A stretch of DNA of 64,000 nucleotides from CBDDYU01 sp965235655 (lineage in GTDB: Bacteria > Pseudomonadota > Alphaproteobacteria > Pelagibacterales > Pelagibacteraceae). A program made the translations under genes and the position numbers. The notes below the pieces were generated by a model that was given only the letters and a program-made list of their open reading frames with translations, made no database searches and was not told where the DNA came from. Location: the NCBI GenBank assembly GCA_965235655.1, contig CBDDYU010000003.1, forward strand, positions 62,001-126,000, in the 5' to 3' direction. Shown in pieces: positions 1 through 8,305 of the stretch; the stretch's first letter is position 1, and every line of letters starts with the position of its first letter.

Positions 1-1069
1 CTGCAGTAATTCCAAAACTATGTCCTTCATTGATCCAGAAGTTTTTTAATCCCCATGCAGGTCCTACAATAGGATTACCGTCTGGAGTATAACAAATTGC
101 TCCATTGTAAACTTTTTTTACTCCTACTTCTCCAAATGCTGGAACTCGATGAATTGCTCCCTCGATATGTGGAGCTAATCTATCTAAATCTTCTTGGAAT
201 AATTCGTATTCAGAATCTTTTGATGGTCCATTAACATAACATGCAGGAGCTCCATCTTCATATGGACCTAATATTAGTCCACCTGCTTCTTCTCTCATAT
301 ACCATCTACTATCACTATCTCTTAATACTCCCATTTCAGGTAAGCCATCTTTTTTTCTTTTTAAAATTTCTGGATGTGGTTCAGTAACGATGTACTGATG
401 CTCAACTGGAATTACCGGAATATCTAATCCAACCATTTTTCCAGTTTGTCTTGCAAAGTTTCCAGAGCAAGAAATAATATGTTCACATTCAATTGATCCT
501 TTGTCAGTTTCTACTACCCAGCCATCTTTATTTTGTTTCATAGCTAAGACAGTTGTATTTCTATAAATTTCAGCTCCCATGTTTCTTGCGCCTGTAGCAA
601 GAGCTTGAGTTAAATCAGCTGGTTGAATGTATCCGTCTTCAGGATGCTGAATGGCTCCAACTAAATCATCAACATGACACAATGGCCAAATTTCTTTTAC
701 TTGTTGTGGGGTTAAAAATTTTACATCTACTCCGATTGTTTTTGCAACACCCGCATACTGATGATATTCGTCCATTCTATCTTTGGTACTTGCCAATCTA
801 ATATTTGATACAACGCTAAAACCAACATTTTTTCCTGTTTCTTCTTCTAATTTTTTATACAAGTTGACTGCATATTTATGAAGTTGTCCTACTGAATAAC
901 TCATATTAAACAAAGGTAATAATCCGGCAGCATGCCAAGTAGATCCTGATGTTAATTCTTTTCTTTCAACAAGAACCACATCTGACCAACCTTTTTTTGC
1001 TAAATGATAAAGCGCACTAACACCAACAACTCCACCGCCGACTACAACAACTTTTGCTTTAGATTTCAT
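1..1069 (-). CDS. Dimethylglycine/sarcosine dehydrogenase-like FAD oxidoreductase (3' end missing)
   Basis: The reading frame stays open from an ATG at 1067-1069 down to the window edge, giving about 356 N-terminal residues. It opens with a Rossmann FAD-binding motif (VVVVGGGVVGVSA) and continues in the DAO fold typical of dimethylglycine and sarcosine dehydrogenases. It reaches the segment YTPDGNPIVGPAWG that normally precedes the C-terminal GcvT-like folate domain, which would lie outside the window. Such enzymes demethylate N-methylated glycines and pass the C1 unit to tetrahydrofolate. The choice between dimethylglycine and sarcosine cannot be made from this part. The one-carbon genes at 7-14 kb fit the assignment. 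Confidence 0.8.
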   Translation of the reverse strand, partial: MKSKAKVVVVGGGVVGVSALYHLAKKGWSDVVLVERKELTSGSTWHAAGLLPLFNMSYSVGQLHKYAVNLYKKLEEETGKNVGFSVVSNIRLASTKDRMDEYHQYAGVAKTIGVDVKFLTPQQVKEIWPLCHVDDLVGAIQHPEDGYIQPADLTQALATGARNMGAEIYRNTTVLAMKQNKDGWVVETDKGSIECEHIISCSGNFARQTGKMVGLDIPVIPVEHQYIVTEPHPEILKRKKDGLPEMGVLRDSDSRWYMREEAGGLILGPYEDGAPACYVNGPSKDSEYELFQEDLDRLAPHIEGAIHRVPAFGEVGVKKVYNGAICYTPDGNPIVGPAWGLKNFWINEGHSFGITA

Positions 1070-1126
1070 AAAGCAATTCCTACTAAATTTTTAATCAATC
1101 CGAAACAAAAATGTATCTGTGGATAA

Positions 1127-1600
1127 TTAAATTGAGCTGCCTAATGGAATTGGGTTAGAAACCATTGTCGTCAACCAACAATCCTTTAAAGGGCCTTCAC
1201 CCTCATATTTTTCAACTTGCCAATTGAACTTATGATAGATTTTATTTTTATCTAAGATGACAACTTCATACTGAGCCCATTTATCACTGTTTCCCAAAGG
1301 GTTGATAGTGTGCTCAAGGTGGCTTATTAGCATTTGATAAGAGTCACCTTTAATCATTTTAGTAAAGTTATCTAAAGGTCCAGTATATTTTTTATTATTC
1401 GGATGGGCGAAATTCCAAGTTTGCTTTATTCCAAAATCCTCAGAAATTTTATCATTATTTTGTAGTCCAGTTAGTTGGATTTTAACTACATCGTATGGCT
1501 TTATATTATTATTTGGCTCTAATAAATCAGCTTTGGAGATTGATGCACTTAAAAAAATTACTAAAAAAAGATTAAATATTGTTGGCAGTTTTTTTAACAT
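1127..1600 (-). CDS. Small secreted protein, DUF4864-like
   Basis: The 157-residue product begins with a signal peptide: charged MLKK, a hydrophobic stretch to about residue 20, then an SKA cleavage-like site. The mature part has features I associate with DUF4864, an NTF2-like domain: a helix with QLTGLQNND near residue 45, WNFAHP near residue 62, and a C-terminal strand ending CWLTTMVSNP. The function of that family is unknown, and the assignment is from memory of the pattern. The start overlaps the end of the upstream quinone reductase by 29 bases, so the two are probably co-transcribed. Confidence 0.55.
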   Translation of the reverse strand: MLKKLPTIFNLFLVIFLSASISKADLLEPNNNIKPYDVVKIQLTGLQNNDKISEDFGIKQTWNFAHPNNKKYTGPLDNFTKMIKGDSYQMLISHLEHTINPLGNSDKWAQYEVVILDKNKIYHKFNWQVEKYEGEGPLKDCWLTTMVSNPIPLGSSI

Positions 1601-2142
1601 CTTCTAAAAATTCTTTTCTTTTTTGTTCACTTACAAATGGTACAGCAAAATATCTTCTATACACAATATTATAAATACCACACATGTGAAATACCCCTCT
1701 TTTTAACCTTCTGATCGGTAAATTTAAAAAAAATGTGGTAATCGCTAATCTAGGTGATCCATAAGTGCAAAAAATAATAGCTTTTTTTTGTTTTAATCTC
1801 CCAATTGGATAACCATAATTTCCAAATAATTTTTTAAAAGTATAAGCCCAAGGAGGAGACAACACTTTATCAATCCAACCCTCAACAATTGCAGGCATTC
1901 TAAAATTCCATATTGGTGCGATTAAAACTATTATATCACACTCTTCAATTCTTTTTCTATGATTTAAAACTTCAGCATCAGGTGCTTCACCAGCATAACA
2001 CAGGATTAAATTTTTCTTTATATAAATCTACAACGTCAACCTGATTACCGTTCAATTCAGTTTGCTTTATAAATTCATTTTTAATTGCAGCATTAAAAGA
2101 ACTATCTTTATAATGACCATAAACTAAAAATATTTTTTTCAT
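1572..2142 (-). pseudogene. NAD(P)H:quinone oxidoreductase, flavodoxin fold, frame-disrupted
   Basis: The frame from the ATG at 2140-2142 encodes a flavodoxin-like N-terminus (MKKIFLVYGHYKDSSFNAA) up to FNPVL, then hits TGA at 1987-1989. The same protein resumes one frame over with YAGEAPDAEVLNHRKR, IAPIWNFRMPAIVEGW, and a 108-residue tail that matches the end of the NQO1/MdaB-type family. The span is 571 bases, one more than a multiple of three, which fits a single inserted base at about 1990-2004. An intact product of about 190 residues would be a soluble FMN/FAD quinone reductase. This may be a true pseudogene or a sequencing error. It overlaps the small secreted protein gene downstream. 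Confidence 0.75.
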
Positions 2143-2193
2143 TCAATCTAAATATCTTAAAAAAATTAAAAAACTATTAATAATTTATAATTT

Positions 2194-3804
2194 TTATTCT
2201 GATGTTTTATATTTACTATTGTTAATTATAAACACAAATACAATGGGTAGTATTAAAGTTAGTAAAGTTACTGTTATTAAAAGAATGCCTAGTTCTGAAT
2301 AATCAGCTGATGTTTGAATTTCTTGAGTAACCTTATCTTTAACCTCTCGAGTAACTGTATATATTTGATTTAAATATTTAGTACCCAGTGAGCTTGCCGA
2401 TAAAGCCAAATTTGTAAAAGATGCAAAAACAGCAAAAAAAGTTGCTTTTAAATGTGTGGGTGCATTTTTAGCAATCCATGCTAACAATGGGATCATTGAG
2501 ACTTGTCCTAATGGTGACTCTAAAGCAGTATTAATAATTGCTATAAATTTTGCATCTACCACACCTCCAGTAAGTGAGGCTGTCCAATTATGAAACCCAT
2601 AATACATTCCAACACTTGGTAAAAACAATATTGCTCCAGCAATACTTAATACAACTATTAATTTGGCAATTGAATTTTTAGCCATAAATGGTCTCAACAT
2701 AACTATGCCAACCAAAGTTAAAATCGAAGCAAGTAACGATAAAATTGAAAAAAATTGCTCGTTAAACTCTAGAACATCTATTTCAAACCAAGTTAAACCT
2801 GGGCCTGGACCAGGCATAGCCCTGAATATAAAAATAATTACAGCTGTCCCAACAATAGTTAGTCTTAAATGTTTGGGTAGCTCCTTTATGAGCTTAAACA
2901 TTAAAAAAAGAATAATAATAACTGATCCAATGAACACAATCTCTTGTGCAAAAGGTAGATTTAAAGACCCAACTGATAATGTAAAGATTACAAAGATAAG
3001 ACTACCACCTAAAATCCACCAATTGATCTCAGTTTTTTGAGTGCTATGCTCATCTTTATATTCCAAGCCTTGAATTCTTAAATCATTAATTCTTTTTTTT
3101 TTTAAATAACTTCCTAGAATTACTCCCAAAACAGATACGAGAGGGATAATTAATGCATAAATGTAAATTGAACCATAAAGATTTATTTTTTCTGCTTGTT
3201 CTAGATTGTCAACATCTCTAAATAAAATTACATTTGCTAGTGCTACTAATACTGTCCCACCAATTATTGCAAATCGACCTAAAGTTTGCATGGTTGTATG
3301 CATTAGTTTGATTTGGTCTTTAGTATAATCTTTACCTTTTTCATCAGTAAGTGGTACAGCTTCAACAGTCATTGCATCAGCAACTACGTCTTGAATAACA
3401 TAACCTACAGGAGCTAGTATAACGCTAATTACAAACCATTTTTCGACTGAAAATATTAGAGCTAATTCCTCTGTATGAATAATTAATCCATACATAATCA
3501 ATAAACTGATTGATATTAAAAAAGCCCCAAAATAAACCATATAGTTTTTTTTATTCCAAATAAGATCAACCAGATGTCCTAGTGGCATTTTTAAAGCCCA
3601 AGGTATCCCAGCCCAAAAACCAAGGCCTGCAAGAAATGCTGCTGATAAATTTAAATAATCTTTAACAAAAAAAGTTCCAACAATTCCAGTTAAACCTGAA
3701 ATACCTGCCGCTACATAAACCATTAAGGGCGGTAAATAACTCCATTTAAATTGGCGACCTAAATCTAAAAGAGTATCATCAAAAAATTTTGATATTCTGT
3801 TCAT
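2194..3804 (-). CDS. MFS transporter of the folate-biopterin (BT1) type
   Basis: A 536-residue polytopic membrane protein with about twelve hydrophobic segments. The motif VIQDVVADAMTVEAVP near residue 145 is the clearest family mark: BT1/FBT folate-biopterin transporters have an Asp-rich DVVVDA sequence at the same place. An early KMPLGHLVDLIW segment is like the MFS loop 2-3. BT1 proteins import folates or pterins in protists, cyanobacteria and some other bacteria. Transport of folate here is inferred only from family resemblance and from the folate-dependent neighbourhood. It stands alone on its strand with short gaps on both sides. Confidence 0.7.
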   Translation of the reverse strand: MNRISKFFDDTLLDLGRQFKWSYLPPLMVYVAAGISGLTGIVGTFFVKDYLNLSAAFLAGLGFWAGIPWALKMPLGHLVDLIWNKKNYMVYFGAFLISISLLIMYGLIIHTEELALIFSVEKWFVISVILAPVGYVIQDVVADAMTVEAVPLTDEKGKDYTKDQIKLMHTTMQTLGRFAIIGGTVLVALANVILFRDVDNLEQAEKINLYGSIYIYALIIPLVSVLGVILGSYLKKKRINDLRIQGLEYKDEHSTQKTEINWWILGGSLIFVIFTLSVGSLNLPFAQEIVFIGSVIIILFLMFKLIKELPKHLRLTIVGTAVIIFIFRAMPGPGPGLTWFEIDVLEFNEQFFSILSLLASILTLVGIVMLRPFMAKNSIAKLIVVLSIAGAILFLPSVGMYYGFHNWTASLTGGVVDAKFIAIINTALESPLGQVSMIPLLAWIAKNAPTHLKATFFAVFASFTNLALSASSLGTKYLNQIYTVTREVKDKVTQEIQTSADYSELGILLITVTLLTLILPIVFVFIINNSKYKTSE

Positions 3805-3848
3805 GAATTAATATTATACGCGGTTGAAGAAAATATAAATTTTATTTT

Positions 3849-4268
3849 TTATCTAGTGGCACTGAAGTTTAAGACTTTTACAATATAAAAACCAATAAAC
3901 ATAGATATCACAAATGCAATAGAATAAACATTGAAGAGAGCAATTGATGATATGGCTGGACCTGGACATAGGCCTCCAAGACCCCATCCAGCACCAAACA
4001 GTGCTGATCCAACAATTAATTTTGTGTTAATATTTTTATTATTTGAATAGTCAAATTTTTCTGCAAATAAAGGTTTTTTGTTATTTTTGATTAAATGAAA
4101 CATAGGAGATGATACAACAAGAGCTCCAATCATTACAAAAGCTAATGATGGATCCCAGTATCCAAATAAATCCAAAAATCCTAATACTTTTGCAGGATTA
4201 ATCATTTCAGAAATTACCAACCCAATTCCAAAAATTATACCAGAAACTAAAGATACTAATTTATTCAT
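3849..4268 (-). CDS. YeeE/YedE-family sulfur transporter, C-terminal half protein (DUF6691-like)
   Basis: A 139-residue membrane protein with four to five hydrophobic helices. It carries the family mark GAGWGLGGLCPGPA near residue 95, where the cysteine matches the conserved substrate-relaying cysteine of YeeE/YedE thiosulfate transporters. The early MINPAKVLGFLDLFG is also typical of the second subunit in split systems. The ATG overlaps the stop codon of the upstream partner by four bases, so the two are translationally coupled and probably form one two-subunit channel for thiosulfate or another reduced sulfur compound. The exact substrate is not readable. Confidence 0.75.
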   Translation of the reverse strand: MNKLVSLVSGIIFGIGLVISEMINPAKVLGFLDLFGYWDPSLAFVMIGALVVSSPMFHLIKNNKKPLFAEKFDYSNNKNINTKLIVGSALFGAGWGLGGLCPGPAISSIALFNVYSIAFVISMFIGFYIVKVLNFSATR

Positions 4269-4684
4269 ATTAAATTTTTTACAAAAACAGTTATTATTCC
4301 AACGATCATAAAAGTTATAGTTGCAATAATTGATCTTAGAGAAAATCTACCAATACCAGAAATTCCATGGCCACTTGTACATCCACCACTTATTCTAGTT
4401 CCTAATCCGACTAATAAACCAGCAATAATTAATAGTGTATATGAACTAGAAATAGTGACACTGATTTGCTTGCTAGTAAACAAAGTATATAAGATAGGAC
4501 CAATTATAAGACCTACTAAAAATAAAAAATTATCAAATCTATTATTTTTTTCAGTAAGTGCATTACTTGCGATACCACTGATCCCTACTAACCGACCATT
4601 TAATAAAAAAAATACCACCACTGCTAAACCTATTATCACTCCTCCGGTAAAAGCTGATACTGGTGTAAAATTAATTATATTCAT
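4265..4684 (-). CDS. YeeE/YedE-family sulfur transporter, N-terminal half protein
   Basis: A 139-residue polytopic membrane protein. The motif RISGGCTSGHGISGIGR near residue 95 holds the conserved cysteine of the YeeE/YedE family, whose characterised members (TsuA-like) import thiosulfate. With the next gene, which overlaps it by four bases, it forms the two-protein version of what is a single long protein elsewhere. The upstream CoA-binding protein gene ends one base before this gene starts, so all three probably lie on one mRNA. SAR11 bacteria are known to need reduced sulfur, which suits such an importer; the substrate is inferred. Confidence 0.78.
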   Translation of the reverse strand: MNIINFTPVSAFTGGVIIGLAVVVFFLLNGRLVGISGIASNALTEKNNRFDNFLFLVGLIIGPILYTLFTSKQISVTISSSYTLLIIAGLLVGLGTRISGGCTSGHGISGIGRFSLRSIIATITFMIVGIITVFVKNLI

Positions 4685-5119
4685 TTAACTTTGTAATACT
4701 GGAAATGCTTGTCTCATTTTTAAAAAATTTTTTTGATATTCCATCTTTGTACATCTGTCTTGTACATACTCAATATTATTTAATTCAACAATTTCTTTTG
4801 CTTTATCATTTTTTATACCAAGTTGTAGCCATAAAACCTTAGCACCAATTTTTACAGTGTCTTCAGCGATTTTTTCTGCTTCTACTGAGGGTCTAAATAC
4901 ATTTACTATCCCCACGTCTGCCTTTATATCAGTTAACTTTTCATAAACATCTTCACCTAAAATTTTTTGTCCTTTAACTGAAGGATTAACAGGATAAACT
5001 TTAAAGCCGTATTCTTGCATATATTTCATAACAATAGTTGACGGTTTTTTTGGATCTTTACTGACACCTATCATGGCGATTGATTTATACTTTTCTAAAA
5101 TTATTTTTAAATTATCCAT
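4685..5119 (-). CDS. CoA-binding domain protein (YccU-like)
   Basis: A 144-residue soluble protein made of one Rossmann-type CoA-binding domain. Family marks are SIAMIGVSKDPKKPS near residue 14, YPVNPSVKGQKILGE near residue 42, DVGIVNVFRPS near residue 68, VLWLQLGIKND near residue 93, and a late VQDRCTKMEY. The family is like the N-terminal domain of succinyl-CoA ligase alpha but has no catalytic part, and its role is not settled. It sits between a small membrane protein and the sulfur transporter pair with almost no spacing. Confidence 0.8.
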   Translation of the reverse strand: MDNLKIILEKYKSIAMIGVSKDPKKPSTIVMKYMQEYGFKVYPVNPSVKGQKILGEDVYEKLTDIKADVGIVNVFRPSVEAEKIAEDTVKIGAKVLWLQLGIKNDKAKEIVELNNIEYVQDRCTKMEYQKNFLKMRQAFPVLQS

Positions 5120-5122
5120 TTA

Positions 5123-5320
5123 CTAATCTTTTTTTGAGATTTGCTCTTCACAAAACTTTTTTGCAGCATCTAAATCTGTAATTGTTGCTAACTGTTTGCT
5201 GCCAGCGACGCAAGCTTCTACTGCTCTTTGAAAATTGTGATCTCTAAATTTTAAAACTAATAACATACCTAAAATTATAAAAATAATTATGAATAAGTTT
5301 TTTTTACTTTTTAAAATCAT
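5123..5320 (-). CDS. Hypothetical small single-pass membrane protein
   Basis: A 65-residue product with a positively charged start (MILKSKKN), one hydrophobic segment at about residues 9-24, and a soluble tail of about 40 residues holding two cysteines (AVEACVAGS and AKKFCEEQ). The first four bases overlap the end of the crotonase gene, and the CoA-binding protein follows after two bases. That tight packing supports it as a real gene. I do not recognise a family; the tail would face the periplasm if the N-terminus is inside. Confidence 0.55.
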   Translation of the reverse strand: MILKSKKNLFIIIFIILGMLLVLKFRDHNFQRAVEACVAGSKQLATITDLDAAKKFCEEQISKKD

Positions 5321-6096
5321 TTATTTTTCCAAACAGGTTTTCTTTTTTCCAAAAAAGCTGAGATACCTTCTTTAGCATCCATCGCCATCATATTCATGGT
5401 CATCATTTTGCTAGTGTAGCTATAAGCTTTTCTTAACGGTAATTCTAATTGTTTATAAAATGCCTCTTTACCGATTTTAATAGTTAAGTTAGATTTTGAA
5501 GCTATTAATTTTGCAATTTTTAAAACCTCTTTGTCTAATTTCTTTTTTGGATAACAATTATTGATTAATCCAATTTGTTTCGCATAATCTGCTTTAATTG
5601 GTTCACCAGTTAACAGCATTTGCATCATAGTTTTTCGATTAATTTTTCGGCTAACAGCAACCATTGGGGTACTACAAAAAAGTCCTATATTGACACCTGG
5701 TGTTGCAAATACCGCATCATTAGCGCTATACGCTAGATCACAACTCGCAACCAACTGACATCCTGCCGCAAATGCTGCGCCATGAACTTTAGCAATTACT
5801 GGTTTTTTTCCTTCTACAATTTGCAACATTAATTTAGAACATAGATTAAAAAGTTTTTGATATTTATTTTTTTTCTTTAAACTTTTTACTTCTTTTAAAT
5901 TGTGACCGGCACTAAAACCTTTTCCTGCGCCTTCTACAATGATTACCTTTATGTTTTTATCTTTATCTAATTTTTTAAAAGTTATTATTAAATCATTTAA
6001 ATTTTTAAATGATAAAGCATTATAAGTTTGAGGCTCATCTATGATGATTAGTGCAATACCATTATTTAATTTTTTTAATTTAATATTGCTAATCAT
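5317..6096 (-). CDS. Enoyl-CoA hydratase/isomerase family protein (ECHDC3-like)
   Basis: A 259-residue protein with the crotonase fold along its length: GFSAGHNLKEV near residue 61 (oxyanion region), HGAAFAAGCQLVASCDLAY near residue 104, and TPGVNIGLFCSTP near residue 132. In true hydratases the two catalytic glutamates sit in GGGCELA and PEVxLG; here these positions read Gln (CQL) and Gly (PGV). That resembles the ECHDC3 branch, whose reaction is uncertain, so water addition to enoyl-CoA should not be assumed. The end overlaps the start of the next small gene by four bases. Confidence 0.78.
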   Translation of the reverse strand: MISNIKLKKLNNGIALIIIDEPQTYNALSFKNLNDLIITFKKLDKDKNIKVIIVEGAGKGFSAGHNLKEVKSLKKKNKYQKLFNLCSKLMLQIVEGKKPVIAKVHGAAFAAGCQLVASCDLAYSANDAVFATPGVNIGLFCSTPMVAVSRKINRKTMMQMLLTGEPIKADYAKQIGLINNCYPKKKLDKEVLKIAKLIASKSNLTIKIGKEAFYKQLELPLRKAYSYTSKMMTMNMMAMDAKEGISAFLEKRKPVWKNK

Positions 6097-6129
6097 ATTA
6101 ATCAGTTAAATTGATTTAAAACTTTTAAT

Positions 6130-6504
6130 TTATTTTAACTTTCCTTCTTCACGCATCTTGGCCCTAATTTTAGTTGCAGAAATTTTTTGAATTTCTTCAG
6201 TTAGCACAATTTCCTCTATTTTATAACCAACACCTCTACCATAACAAATGTTAGTAATATTTGGTACCAATATAACTTTAAACTGACCTTCAAATTCAGG
6301 GTTTAATCTTTCTTCAATATTTTTCTTCACCGTATCGAAATCAAAAGGGTTGTCATCTACACCCTGAACATCACGTATTTGTATGCAAACTTGTCCAGTT
6401 TTTTTAATAATTTCTTTAAACAAAGTATAATGACCATCATGAAAAGGTTGCCATCTTCCTAGCATTTGAGCTGTTGGTTTTTTATTGTCCCATTGATAAG
6501 CCAT
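6130..6504 (-). CDS. Nucleotidyltransferase of the cytidylyltransferase/NMNAT fold
   Basis: The ATG at 6502-6504 is preferred over one 11 codons upstream because GGAG stands about seven bases before it and it overlaps the previous stop as TAATG. The 124-residue product has the nucleotide-binding motif GRWQPFHDGHYTLF (HxGH-like) near residue 18 and ISATKIRAKM near the end, which matches the ISxTxxR motif. These enzymes transfer a nucleotide from NTP to a phosphorylated acceptor. The acceptor cannot be named. It is translationally coupled to the APS kinase-like gene, so the two probably act in one small pathway. Confidence 0.72.
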   Translation of the reverse strand: MAYQWDNKKPTAQMLGRWQPFHDGHYTLFKEIIKKTGQVCIQIRDVQGVDDNPFDFDTVKKNIEERLNPEFEGQFKVILVPNITNICYGRGVGYKIEEIVLTEEIQKISATKIRAKMREEGKLK

Positions 6505-6911
6505 TATTTGATCTCCTTTATAATTTTTGATGCCCAATTTTTAGCATCTTGTGTGGTCACCTGAAAGTCAAACTTATCCGGTTTAACAAACATTTTATTT
6601 GTATCGTCAAACCTTCCTTCTTTAATAGTATCAACCCAAATAATATAATCTGCAGGAAATAACCTTCTTGCTTCAGGTGTGGGGCAAATAAAATCTGCTA
6701 CAACAAAATTTCCTTCATCTTTTAATTTAATAGCAAATTCAGCCATTCGCTTAGATTGTCGCTTACGTCCGTCTTCTGAAAAATCCCAATCATTCGCTTC
6801 TTTTCTTACTTCATCTGCATTTAATCTTTTAGCATTTAATAGTGGCGCAAGCTCATTTGCTAAAGTTGTTTTACCAGACCCTGGTAATCCCATAATTAAA
6901 ATAATTTTCAT
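6504..6911 (-). CDS. P-loop kinase, adenylylsulfate kinase (CysC)-like
   Basis: A 135-residue P-loop protein with Walker A GLPGSGKTT at residues 8-16 and LNADEVRKEANDWDFSEDGRK, which resembles the DGDNxR and DxGFSxxxR region of APS kinases. VVADFICPTPEAR is like the VSFISPxR motif of CysC. It is shorter than typical APS kinases (about 180-200 residues), and the C-terminal part is divergent. No ATP sulfurylase or sulfate-reduction genes are near, so the substrate may be something other than adenylylsulfate. Its stop overlaps the start of the nucleotidyltransferase gene. Confidence 0.68.
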   Translation of the reverse strand: MKIILIMGLPGSGKTTLANELAPLLNAKRLNADEVRKEANDWDFSEDGRKRQSKRMAEFAIKLKDEGNFVVADFICPTPEARRLFPADYIIWVDTIKEGRFDDTNKMFVKPDKFDFQVTTQDAKNWASKIIKEIK

Positions 6912-6949
6912 AATATTTATTTAACTTTTATTTAAAAAATTACTAGACT

Positions 6950-8305
6950 TTAAAGCTCAGCTTTTGCTTTAAATTCTCTCCATTTTATAACTGTTCTAGC
7001 TCCAATGGTTGAAATTGGTGATGGAGGTAATTTTTTTGGCTTATCATAAGAACTCATATCTTTTACGATTTCAGAATTTAAACCTAAAGCAAGTTCTGCA
7101 GCACCAATACCTGCTAAAGTACCTTTTGCTGTACCAATTCCATTTTGACAACATGCAGAAAAAACATTTTTATCCACTTCTCCAAATGCTGGGACAGAAT
7201 TAAGCGATAAACACAATCTCCCACCCCATCTATATTCCATGGTAACATCAGGAATCATTGGAAATCTTTTTTTAAAGCTCTCATCTTGATCTTTACCAAA
7301 TTTTTGGACATTATTTTCTGAAACCTCTAATGTTGGATTAAAAGTCCATCTATTTCTAATAAGAATTCTATCTCCACTAATGCCAGTTATTCTTCGCAAA
7401 GTAGATCCCATTGGGTCAGATGGGGTGATACCCCAGCTAGATTTTCCACCTAAAGTTTTTTGCTCTGTCTCAGTTAATTTTCTTGTCATAGAGGCATAAG
7501 TAAATACATGCATTAACCGCTTTTCAAAAAAACCAAATGACTCTACATGTCCATTTACAGCCATTATTATTTTTTTAGTTTTAATTGATCCTTTTGGAGT
7601 TTTAACTATCCATTCATCGATGTTATTTTTTAATTCTAAAGCTGGTGTGTGTTCATATAATTTAAAATTTTTTTGGTATTGATTTGAAATCCCCTCGGCA
7701 AGTTTACTAATATATAAAGCCGGCTGTAACATTAAACATCCTGGCATAAATAGTCCCCCACTATAAAAATCAGATCCTGTGATATCTTTCATATCTTTTG
7801 CTGAAAGATTTTCATATGTTTCACCTAATTGATCTAAATGTTTTGAATATTCATGATTATGTTTCTCACCACTTATATTCACATAACTATTAATTCGCCC
7901 AACAGGATCAGCAGCTTCTTTTGGCATGTCGTATTCTTTAGACGAATTTTTTGCAAAATTAAGCGCATATCTATTTAATTTTACATGTAATTTATCTCTT
8001 TCGATCGTATCTTGATAACTTCCAGAACCTAATTCATGTGGCAGATCAATCATAAACCCCGAATTTCTACCTGCTGGTCCAGCTGCAATTTCACTTGCCT
8101 CAATTAAAATGATTTTATCATTGTTGGCTAACTCACATAATCTTTTAGCTGCCGATAAACCTGTAAACCCACCTCCAATAATTAGCCAATCTGCTGAAAT
8201 AGTATTTTCAAGATCTAGATATCTTTTTTGTTTTGGTAAAATTTCTCTCCATGCGGCTGGGCCTGGATCTATAGGTAATCTTTTAGCTTTTATAACTTTA
8301 TTCAT
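6950..8305 (-). CDS. FAD-dependent amine/amino-acid oxidoreductase (DAO family, PuuB-like)
   Basis: A 451-residue DAO-family flavoprotein. The FAD-binding motif is LIIGGGFTGLSAAKRL near residue 41, followed by LIEASEIAAGPAGRNSGFM, a form seen in gamma-glutamylputrescine and related amine oxidoreductases. A late FGEVDKNVFSACCQNGIG segment is the usual second FAD contact. The C-terminus has no folate domain, so any released C1 unit or aldehyde would be handled elsewhere. Its start overlaps the last base of the DapA-like gene. Substrate unknown; the betaine and methyl-transfer neighbours suggest an N-methylated amine or amino acid. Confidence 0.72.
   Translation of the reverse strand: MNKVIKAKRLPIDPGPAAWREILPKQKRYLDLENTISADWLIIGGGFTGLSAAKRLCELANNDKIILIEASEIAAGPAGRNSGFMIDLPHELGSGSYQDTIERDKLHVKLNRYALNFAKNSSKEYDMPKEAADPVGRINSYVNISGEKHNHEYSKHLDQLGETYENLSAKDMKDITGSDFYSGGLFMPGCLMLQPALYISKLAEGISNQYQKNFKLYEHTPALELKNNIDEWIVKTPKGSIKTKKIIMAVNGHVESFGFFEKRLMHVFTYASMTRKLTETEQKTLGGKSSWGITPSDPMGSTLRRITGISGDRILIRNRWTFNPTLEVSENNVQKFGKDQDESFKKRFPMIPDVTMEYRWGGRLCLSLNSVPAFGEVDKNVFSACCQNGIGTAKGTLAGIGAAELALGLNSEIVKDMSSYDKPKKLPPSPISTIGARTVIKWREFKAKAEL

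Noticed and set aside
2663..3040. 125-residue plus-strand frame opposite the BT1-type transporter
   Set aside because: No motif, no ribosome site, and full overlap with a clear membrane protein gene.
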